This document shows positions 1 through 8,918 of a DNA stretch of 62,244 bases, one piece after another; position 1 is the stretch's first letter; every line of letters begins with the position of its first letter. The position numbers were made by a program, and so were the translations under genes. This DNA is from an uncultured Anaerolineae bacterium (GTDB lineage: Bacteria > Chloroflexota > Anaerolineae > Aggregatilineales > Phototrophicaceae). Below the pieces are notes generated by a model, which was given only the letters and a program-made list of their open reading frames with translations, searched no databases and was not told the DNA's origin. The stretch spans positions 1 through 62,244 of the forward strand of contig CALAJK010000086.1 in NCBI GenBank assembly GCA_937922795.1, given 5' to 3'.

Positions 1-102
1 GTCATCAAACGCTTGTTTGGCGATGTCATTCGCTCGCGCTCATGGCGACTTCAGCGGCGCGAACCGATGCTCAAGGCGCTCGTCTACAACCTGCACCGTT
101 AG
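1..102 (+). CDS. Transposase, C-terminal end only (runs off the window edge)
   Basis: The reading frame is open from base 1 to a TAG at 100-102 and gives 33 residues. They contain IKRLFGDVIRSRS, then QRRE and KALVYNL. This matches the pattern at the extreme C-terminus of many IS4/IS5/IS1182-type DDE transposases, where an (I)K..FGD.(V/I)RS stretch is followed by Q..E....K.L..N. The start and catalytic residues lie outside the window, so intactness cannot be judged. It lies just upstream of the lysoplasmalogenase gene on the opposite strand. The family assignment rests on a short segment only. Confidence 0.6.
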   Translation, partial: VIKRLFGDVIRSRSWRLQRREPMLKALVYNLHR

Positions 103-109
103 GTGCTGC

Positions 110-787
110 CTATCCTCGATCTATCTTTGCAACTGAGCACAGACCACTGAATAATTGAGCTGCAAGCAGCAGATCGCTGAACAGGAACAGGGCGGCGCCT
201 AGCGCCATAAGGACAAATGCGCTATACGACAGCGCCAGAACGGTGGCCAGCCCCGCCGTAGTCGCCAGCAGCAGCGCGTAAGGCAGCGCCGCCCAGTGCA
301 GAACTGTCGCTCGCTGCCCCCTGAAAACGACGAGATACCATCCCGCCGCGCCGAAGGCCAACCATGCCGCTAGCGCCCACCAGTCAATAAAGACCATCCC
401 CCCGCTTAGTTGAGCGCTGACCAACAAACAGGCCGCAATGTAGGCGAGATGTCCTAACCCAAAGGCTCCAATACCCCCCATGACGTAGTTGTTGGCAGCC
501 AGCAGCCGCGCCATGAACAGGTCGCCCAAGAAACCTAGCGCCATCCCAACGGCCACGCCGACGGCAAACCCCTCTGCGCCGGTGCCGCGCGCGTTGATCC
601 ACCAGATCGCCCCAGCTGCGACCAGCGCCGCCGAAGACGCCATACGCATCCAGGTGGGACTGCGATGAGTTTGGTCAGCGTTCAGGCAGCCCGCTGCCAT
701 CCCGCCAAACAAGCAGACTGCCCAGATCGCCCACAAGCCAACCAGCGCAAACCGGCTGAGACTGTCTGTTATGGCTGGGAAGATCAT
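110..787 (-). CDS. Lysoplasmalogenase (YhhN/TMEM86 family) membrane protein
   Basis: A 225-residue, very hydrophobic protein with about seven to eight predicted membrane helices. Family-typical signatures are GDLFMARLL near residues 88-96, GAFGLGHLAYIAA shortly after it, and FSDLLLAAQLF near 200; the conserved GD and SD aspartates are the presumed catalytic carboxylates. The family hydrolyses the vinyl-ether bond of lysoplasmalogen, although many bacterial members lack biochemical proof. The start codon overlaps the end of the VOC gene by four bases (ATGA), so the two are probably co-transcribed and translationally coupled. The substrate is inferred from family only. Confidence 0.8.
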   Translation of the reverse strand: MIFPAITDSLSRFALVGLWAIWAVCLFGGMAAGCLNADQTHRSPTWMRMASSAALVAAGAIWWINARGTGAEGFAVGVAVGMALGFLGDLFMARLLAANNYVMGGIGAFGLGHLAYIAACLLVSAQLSGGMVFIDWWALAAWLAFGAAGWYLVVFRGQRATVLHWAALPYALLLATTAGLATVLALSYSAFVLMALGAALFLFSDLLLAAQLFSGLCSVAKIDRG

Positions 788-1188
788 GGCTGCGGCCTCC
801 AGGCCGGATCTTCAAATCGTTGAATCTCGATCAGATGTCCATCAGGATCGCGTAGGAAGCAATGGAAGATATTGTACTGCGGGTTAAAGGCCGGCGCTTT
901 TTCGAAAATTACTCCCTGCTGGCTCAGGAACGCATGCCACTCCGCTACCTGCGGCGTCACCAGCGTCAAGATCACAGATGCCGGTGGAGCAGACGTTAGC
1001 GCTGCCCCGGACTGCCGCTGGCAGAAACCGATATAGGCGCCGGGACAGGTGCGGTAGATGCGGCATGTGCCTTGATCTAGCGCCAATTCCAAACCCAGCA
1101 GCTTCTCATAAAACTGGGCGGTCATCGCCAGATCGGCCACGTACAAAAATGTGATCTGCTGTTCGATTGGGGGTCGCTGCATTGTCAT
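784..1188 (-). CDS. VOC (glyoxalase/bleomycin-resistance) superfamily protein
   Basis: A 134-residue single-unit VOC protein. It has the two beta-alpha-beta-beta-beta modules expected of the family: QITFLYVADLAMTAQFYEKL at the N-terminus and HCFLRDPDGHLIEIQRF near residues 110-127. The DPDGHLIE motif places a conserved glutamate that normally binds the metal. VOC proteins range from glyoxalases to dioxygenases and antibiotic-binding proteins, so no substrate can be assigned. It is first in a two-gene minus-strand unit, its stop overlapping the lysoplasmalogenase start. An in-frame ATG at residue 3 is an alternative start. Confidence 0.8.
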   Translation of the reverse strand: MTMQRPPIEQQITFLYVADLAMTAQFYEKLLGLELALDQGTCRIYRTCPGAYIGFCQRQSGAALTSAPPASVILTLVTPQVAEWHAFLSQQGVIFEKAPAFNPQYNIFHCFLRDPDGHLIEIQRFEDPAWRPQP

Positions 1189-1296
1189 CCAACTCTTTCA
1201 GCTCAGCTTGTGAAATCTACCCGAATCGATGCCCAGTTTTCATAGTCAAGATATACTAGTTCAAGTCTGACATCTTGACATTCGAAAAGGCCACCT

Positions 1297-2499
1297 ATGA
1301 AGACACAAGAATACATCGCCCTGGAAGAACGTTACAATGCTCGCAATTACAAACCGCTGGACGTCGTTTTAGAACGCGGCCAGGGCATCTGGGTATGGGA
1401 TGTTGAAGGCAACCGCTACCTGGATTTTCTCAGCGCCTACTCGGCCGTCAACCAGGGACATGCCCACCCGCGCATTCTCCAGGCGATGATCGAACAAGCG
1501 GCGCGGCTGCCTCTCACCTCGCGCGCCTTCCGCAACGACCAACTGCCGCTGCTAGCCCAAGAGCTGTGTGAGCTTACCGGCTATGAGATGATGCTGCCCA
1601 TGAACACCGGCGCTGAAGCGGTAGAAACTGCCCTGAAGGCCGCTCGCAAATGGGGCTACCAGGTCAAAGGCGTTCCTGAGAGCAAAGCAGAGATCATCGC
1701 GTGTGAGGGCAATTTTCAGGGGCGCACCATCACCATCATCAGCTTTTCCACCGAGCCGCAGTACCGCGAAGGTTTCGGCCCGTTCACACCAGGCTTCGTC
1801 ACCATCCCCTACGGAGACGCCGATGCGCTGGAGCAGGCCATCACCCCCCATACCGTCGCCTTCTCTGTTGAACCGATCCAAGGTGAAGGCGGAGTGATCG
1901 TGCCGCCAGAGAGCTATCTTCGGCGTGTGCGCGATATCTGTACGCGCCACAATGTCCTGCTGATCGCCGACGAAATCCAAACCGGTCTGGGCCGCACTGG
2001 CCGGCTGTTTGCCTGTGACTGGGAAGGGGTGAAACCCGACGTCGTCACCATCGGCAAAGCGCTCTCCGGCGGCTTCTATCCTGTCTCAGCAGTGCTGGCC
2101 AGCCGTGACGTGTTAGGGGTCTTCCGACCAGGCGATCACGGATCCACCTTCGGCGGCAACCCGTTGGGCGCGGCGGTAGCGCGGACGGCGCTCAAGGTGT
2201 TGGTCGAAGAGGGACTGATCGAAAACGCTCGCCTCCAAGGGGAATATCTGATGGGACGGCTGCAGCGCATCGAAAGCCCGCATATCAAACAGGTGCGGGG
2301 GCGCGGCCTGCTGATCGGCGTCGAGCTGCATGCCGAGGCTGGCGGCGCGCGCCGCTTCGCCGAAGCCCTCAAACGCGAAGGTTTGCTGTGCAAAGAAACT
2401 CACGAGACAGTTATTCGCTTTGCGCCGCCTCTAGTGATCACGCGTGATGATTTGGACTGGGCGCTGGAACGCATCGAGCGTGTTTTGATGATGCCCTGA
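1297..2499 (+). CDS. rocD: Ornithine--oxo-acid aminotransferase (PLP-dependent, class III)
   Basis: A 400-residue class III aminotransferase, the normal length for RocD. The start [18 protein letters not shown] followed by [13 protein letters not shown] is characteristic of ornithine aminotransferases. PLP-binding elements are visible: [12 protein letters not shown] for phosphate binding, ADEIQTG with the pyridine-contacting Asp225, and GKALSGG with the Schiff-base Lys254. It transfers the delta-amino group of ornithine to 2-oxoglutarate, giving glutamate semialdehyde for proline/glutamate metabolism. An AAAAGG ribosome site lies just before the ATG. A peptide-importer operon follows 120 bases downstream, which would fit use of imported arginine/ornithine; that link is inference. 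Confidence 0.93.
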   Translation: MKTQEYIALEERYNARNYKPLDVVLERGQGIWVWDVEGNRYLDFLSAYSAVNQGHAHPRILQAMIEQAARLPLTSRAFRNDQLPLLAQELCELTGYEMMLPMNTGAEAVETALKAARKWGYQVKGVPESKAEIIACEGNFQGRTITIISFSTEPQYREGFGPFTPGFVTIPYGDADALEQAITPHTVAFSVEPIQGEGGVIVPPESYLRRVRDICTRHNVLLIADEIQTGLGRTGRLFACDWEGVKPDVVTIGKALSGGFYPVSAVLASRDVLGVFRPGDHGSTFGGNPLGAAVARTALKVLVEEGLIENARLQGEYLMGRLQRIESPHIKQVRGRGLLIGVELHAEAGGARRFAEALKREGLLCKETHETVIRFAPPLVITRDDLDWALERIERVLMMP

Positions 2500-2618
2500 G
2501 GAGAGGCGTCCCAATCTGTAGCGAAATCTGGGTAGGTGTGGTATATATGCTGTGCCTGGCCTGAAGTTTGCAAGAGGCCTTTGAATTGTTTTACATTTTG
2601 GGGAAAGGATTATCCAAC

Positions 2619-4283
2619 GTGAGCAAACATCTGCGATTCTTTAGTCTGGCGGCGATCATTGTGCTGCTGATCGCCGCGCCGGTCGCTGCACAGGATGCGC
2701 TGAAAACCTTCACGTTCGGCGAGTTTGGCGATCCGGTCAAACTTGACGCAGCAGTCGTCACCGACGGCATCTCGTTCCGCGTCACCCGTCAGGGCTGTGA
2801 AAACCTATTGGAATTCATTCCTGGGACAACCCAGCCGGGACCTGGCCTGGCCAAGAGCTGGTCAGTGAGTGATGACGGCCTGACCTGGACGCTCCAGCTT
2901 GAGGAAGGTGTGACCTTCCATGACGGCACGCCCTTCAACGCTGAGGCGGTCAAATGGAACTTCGATCGCTGGCGCTTCACTGATCATCCACAGCATTTCC
3001 CTGAGGCCGTATTCGAGTACTATGAGGCCCAATTTGGTGGCTTCGACGATGACTCGATCATCACGAATGTAGAAGCCACAGGCGAGTATGAGATAGTCTT
3101 CACCCTCAGCCAACCGATGGGCGCTTTTCTAAATAACTTGGCTATGTCCATGTTCTCCATCTCCAGCCCAGCGGCTGTCGAGAAATATGGTCCGGATTAT
3201 GGCACGCCTGCGGTAGGCTTCGTCTGCACTGGCCCGTTCAAATTCGTCAAGTGGGAGACGGGCGTTGAGACGGTGCTGGAGCGCTACGCCGATTACTGGG
3301 GCGAGTTCACCGGCAACGTCGATCGCATCGTTTATCGTCCCATTCCAGATAACGCTGCGCGTTTTGCCGCGCTCCAGAACGGCACTATTGATGCCTTCGA
3401 GCAGCCCAACGTGCAAGACATTCCAGCTATCGAGGCTTCAGACGACCTGTACATCATGCTGCGGCCGTCCTTCAATGTGTTTTATCTGGCTTTCAACTAC
3501 CGGATCGCTGAATTTCGCAACCCACTGGTGCGCCAGGCTATCTCTCTGGCCATTGACCGCCAGGAGATTGTGGATGCCTTCTATGTAGACGGCGCTGTCG
3601 TCGCTAACACGATGAACCCGCCGACAATTGCGGTGGGTTTCAACGAGAACATTGTGACCCCTTACGATCCGGAGCTGGCCAAGCAGAAGCTGGCAGAAGC
3701 CGGTTTCCCGAACGGCATTGACCGGGTGAATGTGCTGGCCGTGGACGCTGAAGGCAATGTGACGGATGAGGTCGTCGAGACTATCCCTGTGCGCGTCTAT
3801 TACATGCCCGTGGTTCGCCCCTACAATCCAGCTGGCGAGGCTATTGGCGAGGCGATCGCCAGTTACTTGCAAGACATTGGCATCAAAGCCGAGCTGGCAA
3901 GCGCTGGCGACTGGGCGACCTATCTAGCGCAGCGCCGTAATGGCGAGCTGTTAGGCCTTTACCAGCTTGGCTGGACGGGCGACAACGGTGATCCGGATAA
4001 CTTCATCGGGTACTTCTTCTCAGCCGCCGACAAGCCCATGCCGCGCGAGGGCTTCTACCAGAATGCTAGGGTGGCCGAGCTGCTGCAGCAGGCTCGTGTT
4101 TTGAGCGACCCGGCAGCGCGTGAACCGCTGTATGAAGAGGCCGAAGCCATCATGGCAGCTAACGCTGAGCGCATCTACATTGCCCATGGGCCAGTGCCGC
4201 TCGCGTTCAACAAACGTGTAACCGGCTACATCCCAAGCCCAATGGGTGATGAGAAGTTCAGCACGATCATCCTGACAGACTGA
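2619..4283 (+). CDS. ABC importer solute-binding protein, family 5 (peptide/nickel/opine type)
   Basis: A 554-residue protein if translation begins at the GTG at 2619, which I prefer because GGGGAAAGG sits 8-10 bases before it and it opens a clean signal peptide. A longer in-frame start at 2568 would put 17 extra residues ahead of it. The signal ends in PVAAQD, a type-I site with no lipobox cysteine. The mature part has the family-5 layout, including the VTFHDGTPFNAEAVKWN motif. Two cysteines (RQGCENL and FVCTGPF) may form a disulfide. It delivers oligopeptides or similar ligands to the two permeases encoded next. The ligand is not evident. Confidence 0.88.
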   Translation: MSKHLRFFSLAAIIVLLIAAPVAAQDALKTFTFGEFGDPVKLDAAVVTDGISFRVTRQGCENLLEFIPGTTQPGPGLAKSWSVSDDGLTWTLQLEEGVTFHDGTPFNAEAVKWNFDRWRFTDHPQHFPEAVFEYYEAQFGGFDDDSIITNVEATGEYEIVFTLSQPMGAFLNNLAMSMFSISSPAAVEKYGPDYGTPAVGFVCTGPFKFVKWETGVETVLERYADYWGEFTGNVDRIVYRPIPDNAARFAALQNGTIDAFEQPNVQDIPAIEASDDLYIMLRPSFNVFYLAFNYRIAEFRNPLVRQAISLAIDRQEIVDAFYVDGAVVANTMNPPTIAVGFNENIVTPYDPELAKQKLAEAGFPNGIDRVNVLAVDAEGNVTDEVVETIPVRVYYMPVVRPYNPAGEAIGEAIASYLQDIGIKAELASAGDWATYLAQRRNGELLGLYQLGWTGDNGDPDNFIGYFFSAADKPMPREGFYQNARVAELLQQARVLSDPAAREPLYEEAEAIMAANAERIYIAHGPVPLAFNKRVTGYIPSPMGDEKFSTIILTD

Positions 4284-4304
4284 ACCGATACTTGATCTTT
4301 GCTC

Positions 4305-4342
4305 TTCGCCCCGCTGTGTAGATAGATGCATGGCGGGGCGAA
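4305..4342 (+). terminator. Intercistronic hairpin after the binding-protein gene
   Basis: A perfect 10-bp stem, TTCGCCCCGC at 4305-4314 and GCGGGGCGAA at 4333-4342, encloses an 18-base loop and is followed by ATTTTACC. It lies between the solute-binding-protein stop and the permease start. It may act as a leaky terminator or a 3' mRNA stabiliser that raises binding-protein expression above the permeases. The short U run makes full termination unlikely. Confidence 0.6.
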
Positions 4343-4379
4343 ATTTTACCCGCGCTGTGTGCGTTAGCGCAGGCGATCC

Positions 4380-5387
4380 ATGGCAAAATACATCCTACGC
4401 CGTTTTATCGAAGCTCTTCCTGTCATTTTCGGCGTCTCCGTTCTAGTGTTCCTGCTGCTGCACTTCATCCCTGGCGATCCGGCGACGGTGATGCTGGGCG
4501 AACGCGCCAGCGAAGAGAACGTTCAGGCGCTGCGCGAACGCTTGGGTCTCAACCGTCCGCTTCCAGAGCAGTATGTCATCTGGATCGGCAACATCCTGCA
4601 AGGCGACCTGGGGCGCACAATCAAGGGCAATATCCCGGTCTCGGATGAAATCCGCAATCGATTTCCGGCCACGGTCGAATTGAGCCTGTTCGCCCTCACC
4701 CTGGCGACGCTCATCGGCGTGCCCGTCGGCATCGTCTCGGCGGTGCGCCGGAGCTCGGTGATCGACACCGTGAGCATGTTAGGAGCGCTCATCGGCGTCT
4801 CCATCCCGGTTTTCGTGCTAGGTCTGCTCCTCATCTTCTTTCTAGGGGTTGAATTGCGCCTCTTCCCCTTCGTGGGGCGCATGACTTTTGGCATACAATT
4901 GGAGCGCGTCACCGGGCTGCTCACGGTTGACTCCCTCCTGGCGGGCAACTGGACCGCGTTTCAGGACGCGCTTAAACATCTGTTTCTGCCCGGCGTCACG
5001 CTGATGACCATTCCGCTGGCGGTCATTGCGCGCATCACGCGCTCAGCCATGCTGGAGGTGCTCAATCAGGATTACATCCGTACAGCCCGCGCCAAAGGGC
5101 TGTCGGAACGGCGCGTCATCAATTTTCACGCGCTGCGCAACGCGCTCCTGCCCGTCGTGACTATCATCGGCTTGCAGTTAGGCCGTTTGCTCTCCGGCGC
5201 CGTCCTCACCGAGACGATTTACTCCTGGCCGGGCATCGGCAAATGGCTCTTCGACTCGATCATTGGCCGCGAATATCCGATTGTCCAAGCCGTCACCCTG
5301 ATGATCGCGCTGATCTACGTGCTGGCCAATCTGCTTGTGGACATTCTGTATCTCTTCATTGATCCGAGAGTGAGGGCTGCCGCATGA
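4380..5387 (+). CDS. ABC importer permease, DppB/OppB type
   Basis: A 335-residue inner-membrane permease with about six helices. The N-terminal helix carries the HFIPGDPA motif typical of DppB proteins. The BPD_transp_1 domain follows, with the coupling (EAA) loop at RTARAKGLSERRVINFHALRN around residues 236-256 and a C-terminal SWPGIGKWL segment. It forms the translocation pore with the DppC-type protein encoded immediately downstream; their reading frames overlap by four bases. No ATP-binding subunit is encoded in this operon, so ATPases must come from elsewhere in the genome. Confidence 0.92.
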   Translation: MAKYILRRFIEALPVIFGVSVLVFLLLHFIPGDPATVMLGERASEENVQALRERLGLNRPLPEQYVIWIGNILQGDLGRTIKGNIPVSDEIRNRFPATVELSLFALTLATLIGVPVGIVSAVRRSSVIDTVSMLGALIGVSIPVFVLGLLLIFFLGVELRLFPFVGRMTFGIQLERVTGLLTVDSLLAGNWTAFQDALKHLFLPGVTLMTIPLAVIARITRSAMLEVLNQDYIRTARAKGLSERRVINFHALRNALLPVVTIIGLQLGRLLSGAVLTETIYSWPGIGKWLFDSIIGREYPIVQAVTLMIALIYVLANLLVDILYLFIDPRVRAAA

Positions 5388-6340
5388 GTCAGGCCGCGCC
5401 TGTCGCCATCACCCGTGCCAATGGGTCTGAACTCCAGGCATATTCGGTCGGGCGGGACATCGCCCGCCGCCTCTGGCGCAGCAGCAGCGCCCGCGTTGGC
5501 GGGACGCTGGTCGCGATTGTGCTGGTCATCTCGATCTTCGTGCCATTGTTCGATGATTACAACGCGCTGCGCGACCGCAACCTGCGCGCGCGCTATGCCC
5601 CGCCCGACTGCATCATCGGTTTGATCGCTGGCAATGTGCCTTCCTTTGATCAGATGACGTGCGAATATCCCTTCGGCGCTGATATCAATGGGCGCAGCAT
5701 CTTCCGGCGCGTGGGACATGGCATGTCGGTGTCGCTGGCAGCTGGCGTCATCTCTGTGGCGATCGCGCTGAGCATCGGCTCTGTCATCGGCTTAATCAGC
5801 GGCTACTTTGGAGGGTGGATCGAGAGCCTAGGCATGCGCTTGATGGATGTCATCCTGGCCTTCCCCTCGCTCTTGCTGGCGATTGCGCTGGTCACAGTTG
5901 TCGGTCCCAGCCTGACGAACGGCATGATCGCGGTCGCTATCACGCAGATCCCAGTTTACGCCCGGTTGTCTCGCTCGATGGCCATCAGCATCCGCAATAC
6001 CGAATACGTGTTGGCCGCGCGCAGCACCGGCGCTGGTAGCTTCACCATCATCCGGCAGCACGTGCTGCCTAACAGCCTGGCCCCACTGATCGTACAGTCC
6101 ACTCTGAGCATGGGCACAGCGGTCATCGAGACGGCAGCGCTGGGGTTCCTGGGACTAGGACAGCAGCCGCCCTTCCCCGAACTCGGCAAGATGCTGGCTG
6201 ACAGCCAAGCGGCTCTAGCCAGCGGCCTATGGTGGGTGATGGTTTTTCCTGGTCTGGCCATCATCCTGATGGTGCTGGGCTTCAATCTGCTGGGCGATGC
6301 GCTGCGCGATGCGCTTGATCCCCGTCTGCGCGGCAACTAA
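5384..6340 (+). CDS. ABC importer permease, DppC/OppC type
   Basis: A 318-residue second permease of the family-5 importer. It has the N-terminal single helix, an extracytoplasmic segment ending in the DppC-typical YPFGADINGRSIFRRV motif, and the BPD_transp_1 domain with the EAA loop AARSTGAGSFTIIRQHVLPN near residue 209. The loop before the FGAD motif contains two cysteines (PPDCIIG and MTCEYPF) that may pair. It starts inside the DppB-type gene (ATGA overlap) and its stop codon overlaps the convergent HisN gene, so transcription units meet here with no spacer and no obvious terminator. Confidence 0.92.
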   Translation: MSQAAPVAITRANGSELQAYSVGRDIARRLWRSSSARVGGTLVAIVLVISIFVPLFDDYNALRDRNLRARYAPPDCIIGLIAGNVPSFDQMTCEYPFGADINGRSIFRRVGHGMSVSLAAGVISVAIALSIGSVIGLISGYFGGWIESLGMRLMDVILAFPSLLLAIALVTVVGPSLTNGMIAVAITQIPVYARLSRSMAISIRNTEYVLAARSTGAGSFTIIRQHVLPNSLAPLIVQSTLSMGTAVIETAALGFLGLGQQPPFPELGKMLADSQAALASGLWWVMVFPGLAIILMVLGFNLLGDALRDALDPRLRGN

Positions 6341-7119
6341 TCGCTGCAGCCGCGCACAATCTGCATGACGGGTTCGAACAGCCAACTATTCGTTGCGATG
6401 GCGTTGGCCGAATAGATGGTGGGTTTCCCATCCCAATCGGTGAAAGTTCCGCCAGCCTCCTCCAGGATGACCTGAAATGGCCCGTTGTCCCATACTTTCA
6501 TGACCGGGTCAAGCATGATCTCGGCGCGGCCAGTAGCCACCAGCGCGTGTCCATATGCATCGCCCCAGGTGCGCTGAATATAAGTAGCTTGTATCAGCGC
6601 ATCCCAGGCTCGCTGACGGCCGTGCTGCGCGAATGCATCGATTTCGCTGGCCAGCAGCACCGCGTCCTTCAGCTCCCGCACCTCAGAAACGTGGCAGCGG
6701 CGCCCGTTCCAGTAGCAGCCGAAGCCTTGCGCGGCATAGATTGTCTCGGACAGCGCCGGGAAGTGCGCCACCCCCACAATCGGGCGCTGCCCATCGCTCA
6801 ATGCCACGAGCATGCCATACAGCGGCACGCCCTGCACAAACGATTTCGTGCCGTCAATTGGGTCAATGATCCAGGTGTAGGCCGTCTGGCCAGACTGCTG
6901 CCCGAATTCCTCGCCCCAGATGCCATGTTCCGGCCAGTAGCGCTGAATTAGCTCGCGCAGCTTTTGCTCGGCCTTCCGGTCGGCCACCGTGACTGGGGAG
7001 TGATCGCCCTTTCTCTCTACGGCGATTCCCGTCTGGAAGTATCCCAGCGTGATCCGCCCGGCTTGCCAGACGGCTTCAAGCGCAAACTCAAGGCTTGCGC
7101 GCAGTTGTGTTGTGTCCAT
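6337..7119 (-). CDS. hisN: Inositol-monophosphatase-family phosphatase, likely histidinol-phosphatase (HisN type)
   Basis: A 260-residue member of the Li+-sensitive, Mg2+-dependent phosphatase family. Metal-binding motifs are complete: GEEFG near residue 70, IDPIDGTKSFVQGVP near 85-99, and WDNGPF near 212. The GTKSF.(R/Q)G variant is the one usual in histidinol-phosphatases (HisN, last phosphatase of histidine synthesis), whereas inositol phosphatases usually carry GT.NF. The ATG at 7119 shares one base with the upstream stop (TGATG); a GTG three bases earlier is the alternative. It is coupled to the enoyl-CoA hydratase gene, which does not suggest histidine synthesis, so the substrate remains uncertain. 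Confidence 0.82.
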   Translation of the reverse strand: MDTTQLRASLEFALEAVWQAGRITLGYFQTGIAVERKGDHSPVTVADRKAEQKLRELIQRYWPEHGIWGEEFGQQSGQTAYTWIIDPIDGTKSFVQGVPLYGMLVALSDGQRPIVGVAHFPALSETIYAAQGFGCYWNGRRCHVSEVRELKDAVLLASEIDAFAQHGRQRAWDALIQATYIQRTWGDAYGHALVATGRAEIMLDPVMKVWDNGPFQVILEEAGGTFTDWDGKPTIYSANAIATNSWLFEPVMQIVRGCSD

Positions 7120-7910
7120 CACTTTCCCCTAAACTGCGGCAGTCGCTTTTCCAGAAAGGCGCTAATGCCCTCAATATGATCCGCTGTCTGCCCAGCTAGA
7201 TCCTGAAGCTCAGCCTCTTTATCCAGCGCTTCCGCCAGCGTATGATCCAGAGCGAACTCAACTGCTGACTTGATGTAGTCGATCGTCACAGTCGGCCCAT
7301 TTGCCAGCTCGGAAGCGAGTTCTACCGCCCGGCGCATCAGATCGGTGTCTGGAGTCACTTCGTTGACGATGCCCAGCGTCAACGCCTCCTGCGCGCTCAC
7401 TCGGCGACCGCTCAGCATCAGCTCAAGCGCGCGCGCCGGCCCCACCAGGCGGGGGAGTAGCCAGCTTGAGCCGCTGTCCGGAACTAACCCCACTTTGACG
7501 AACGCCTGCATAAACGACGCGCTCTCGGCTGCGATGCGCAGATCACAGGCCAGCGCTAGGCTCATACCCGCGCCGGCTGCGACGCCGTTGATCGCGCCGA
7601 TGATGATTTTGGGCAAGCGGCGCATCCGTAGAATGAGTGGATTGTACAGCCCGCGCAGGTGCTCGCCATACCGCAGCGCGCCGCTGGCCGCCTGCGCCAG
7701 GGCGGCGGCCAGATCCTGTCCAGGACAGAAGCCGCGGCCGGCGCCGGTGAGGATGATGACATGGATGGCATCATCGGCCTCAGCCTGGCTGAATGCGTCA
7801 TCCAGTTCGCGCAGCATGGTATCGGTCAGCGCGTTCAGTTTGTCTGGCCGGTTGAGCGTGATCGTCAGAATACGTTGGTCAATTTCACAGCGTAGCGTGT
7901 CGTAATCCAT
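7119..7910 (-). CDS. Enoyl-CoA hydratase/isomerase (crotonase) family protein
   Basis: A 263-residue crotonase-fold protein. The acyl-CoA/oxyanion motif appears as GAGRGFCPGQDL near residues 55-66 and GVAAGAGMSLALACDLRIAA near 107-126. The FCPGQDL form and the general layout resemble PaaG-type 2-(1,2-epoxy-1,2-dihydrophenyl)acetyl-CoA isomerases as well as ordinary enoyl-CoA hydratases. Both act on CoA thioesters in the cytoplasm. No other phenylacetate genes are present, so I leave the reaction open. It is first in a two-gene unit with the HisN-type phosphatase. Confidence 0.87.
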   Translation of the reverse strand: MDYDTLRCEIDQRILTITLNRPDKLNALTDTMLRELDDAFSQAEADDAIHVIILTGAGRGFCPGQDLAAALAQAASGALRYGEHLRGLYNPLILRMRRLPKIIIGAINGVAAGAGMSLALACDLRIAAESASFMQAFVKVGLVPDSGSSWLLPRLVGPARALELMLSGRRVSAQEALTLGIVNEVTPDTDLMRRAVELASELANGPTVTIDYIKSAVEFALDHTLAEALDKEAELQDLAGQTADHIEGISAFLEKRLPQFRGK

Positions 7911-7994
7911 TTCCTAGCCTCAGAAGCGAATAGATCGAACCGGTTGGGAATGTAAAAAGGTCTGCATAGCGTTGAGCGTTCGTTTGAGCGCCGC

Positions 7995-8735
7995 TCAGGT
8001 TGCAGGCGTCAGGCTCTCCAGCGGCGCCGGGTGATGCCCAAAGCGCACGCTCGGGCCGGCGCTGGGCGCTGCCCAACGCACCCCGTTGGCAATTACCTGG
8101 AGCACTTCAGGTTGGTAGTAGGTCGGGTAAGTTTCGTGGCCAGGGCGAAAGTAAAAGATCTTGCCTTTCCCACGGTGATAACAGCAGCCGCTGCGGAACA
8201 CTTCGCCGCCCTGGAACCAGCTCACCAGCACCAAAGCATCTGGCGCGGGGATGTCAAAATGCTCACCGTACATCTCTTCATGGGGGATCTCGAAGTATTC
8301 ATTCAGGCCGGCGGCGATCGGATGTCCTGGCTCAACCACCCAGATGCGCTCGCGTTCGCCGGCCTCGCGCCACTTCAAGTTACACGATGTGCCCATCAGC
8401 CGTTTGAAAATCTTGGAGAAGTGCCCTGAGTGCAGTACGATCAGTCCCATGCCATCCTGAATGACGCGCTGGTGCACTTGGGTCACAATATCGTCGCGGA
8501 CTTCATCATGCGCTCGGTGTCCCCACCAGATCAGCACGTCGGTATCGGCCAGAACGGCTGGCGGCAGTCCGTGTTCCGGCTCGTCGAGGGTGGCGCTGCG
8601 CACCTTCATCCCCAAGCTCTGCAGATGGTCAACGATTGGTTGGTGCAAACCGGCTGGGTAGATTTCTTGGACGCGCGGGTTAGTTTTCTCATGGCGGCCT
8701 TCGTTCCAGACTGTTACACGCAGATCGCTTTCCAT
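7995..8735 (-). CDS. ThuA-like domain protein (trehalose-utilisation type)
   Basis: A 246-residue protein with the class-I glutamine-amidotransferase-like ThuA fold. The start [12 protein letters not shown], then [35 protein letters not shown], and [17 protein letters not shown]-like segments near the C-terminus are typical. ThuA proteins occur in disaccharide degradation loci; the fold does not imply amidotransferase activity, since the catalytic cysteine is absent. A GAGGAT ribosome site precedes the ATG. It stands alone, 84 bases from the enoyl-CoA hydratase gene downstream, so its substrate is not indicated. Confidence 0.85.
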   Translation of the reverse strand: MESDLRVTVWNEGRHEKTNPRVQEIYPAGLHQPIVDHLQSLGMKVRSATLDEPEHGLPPAVLADTDVLIWWGHRAHDEVRDDIVTQVHQRVIQDGMGLIVLHSGHFSKIFKRLMGTSCNLKWREAGERERIWVVEPGHPIAAGLNEYFEIPHEEMYGEHFDIPAPDALVLVSWFQGGEVFRSGCCYHRGKGKIFYFRPGHETYPTYYQPEVLQVIANGVRWAAPSAGPSVRFGHHPAPLESLTPAT

Positions 8736-8918
8736 GATATGGTTATCCTCTAGATGCTGAACGCTGTTTGAGGTTGATTGTACCTACAAAACGAGTATCT
8801 CAGGATAGAAAACATGCCAGGAAGCGACATCCATCACTTCGCCTGAATGGATAGCATTCGCTATTGTTAGCAGTATCAAAAGATCTTTTCGAGTATTTCT
8901 CAGCTTTAGGAGAGCTTC

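Noticed and set aside
1252-1257. TATACT upstream of rocD as a promoter -10 element
   Set aside because: No recognisable -35 at 16-18 bases in either direction; a lone hexamer in an AT-rich patch is not enough.
2558-2579. GGCCT/AGGCC hairpin after rocD as a terminator
   Set aside because: Only a five-base stem with a 12-base loop and a broken T stretch; too weak to call.
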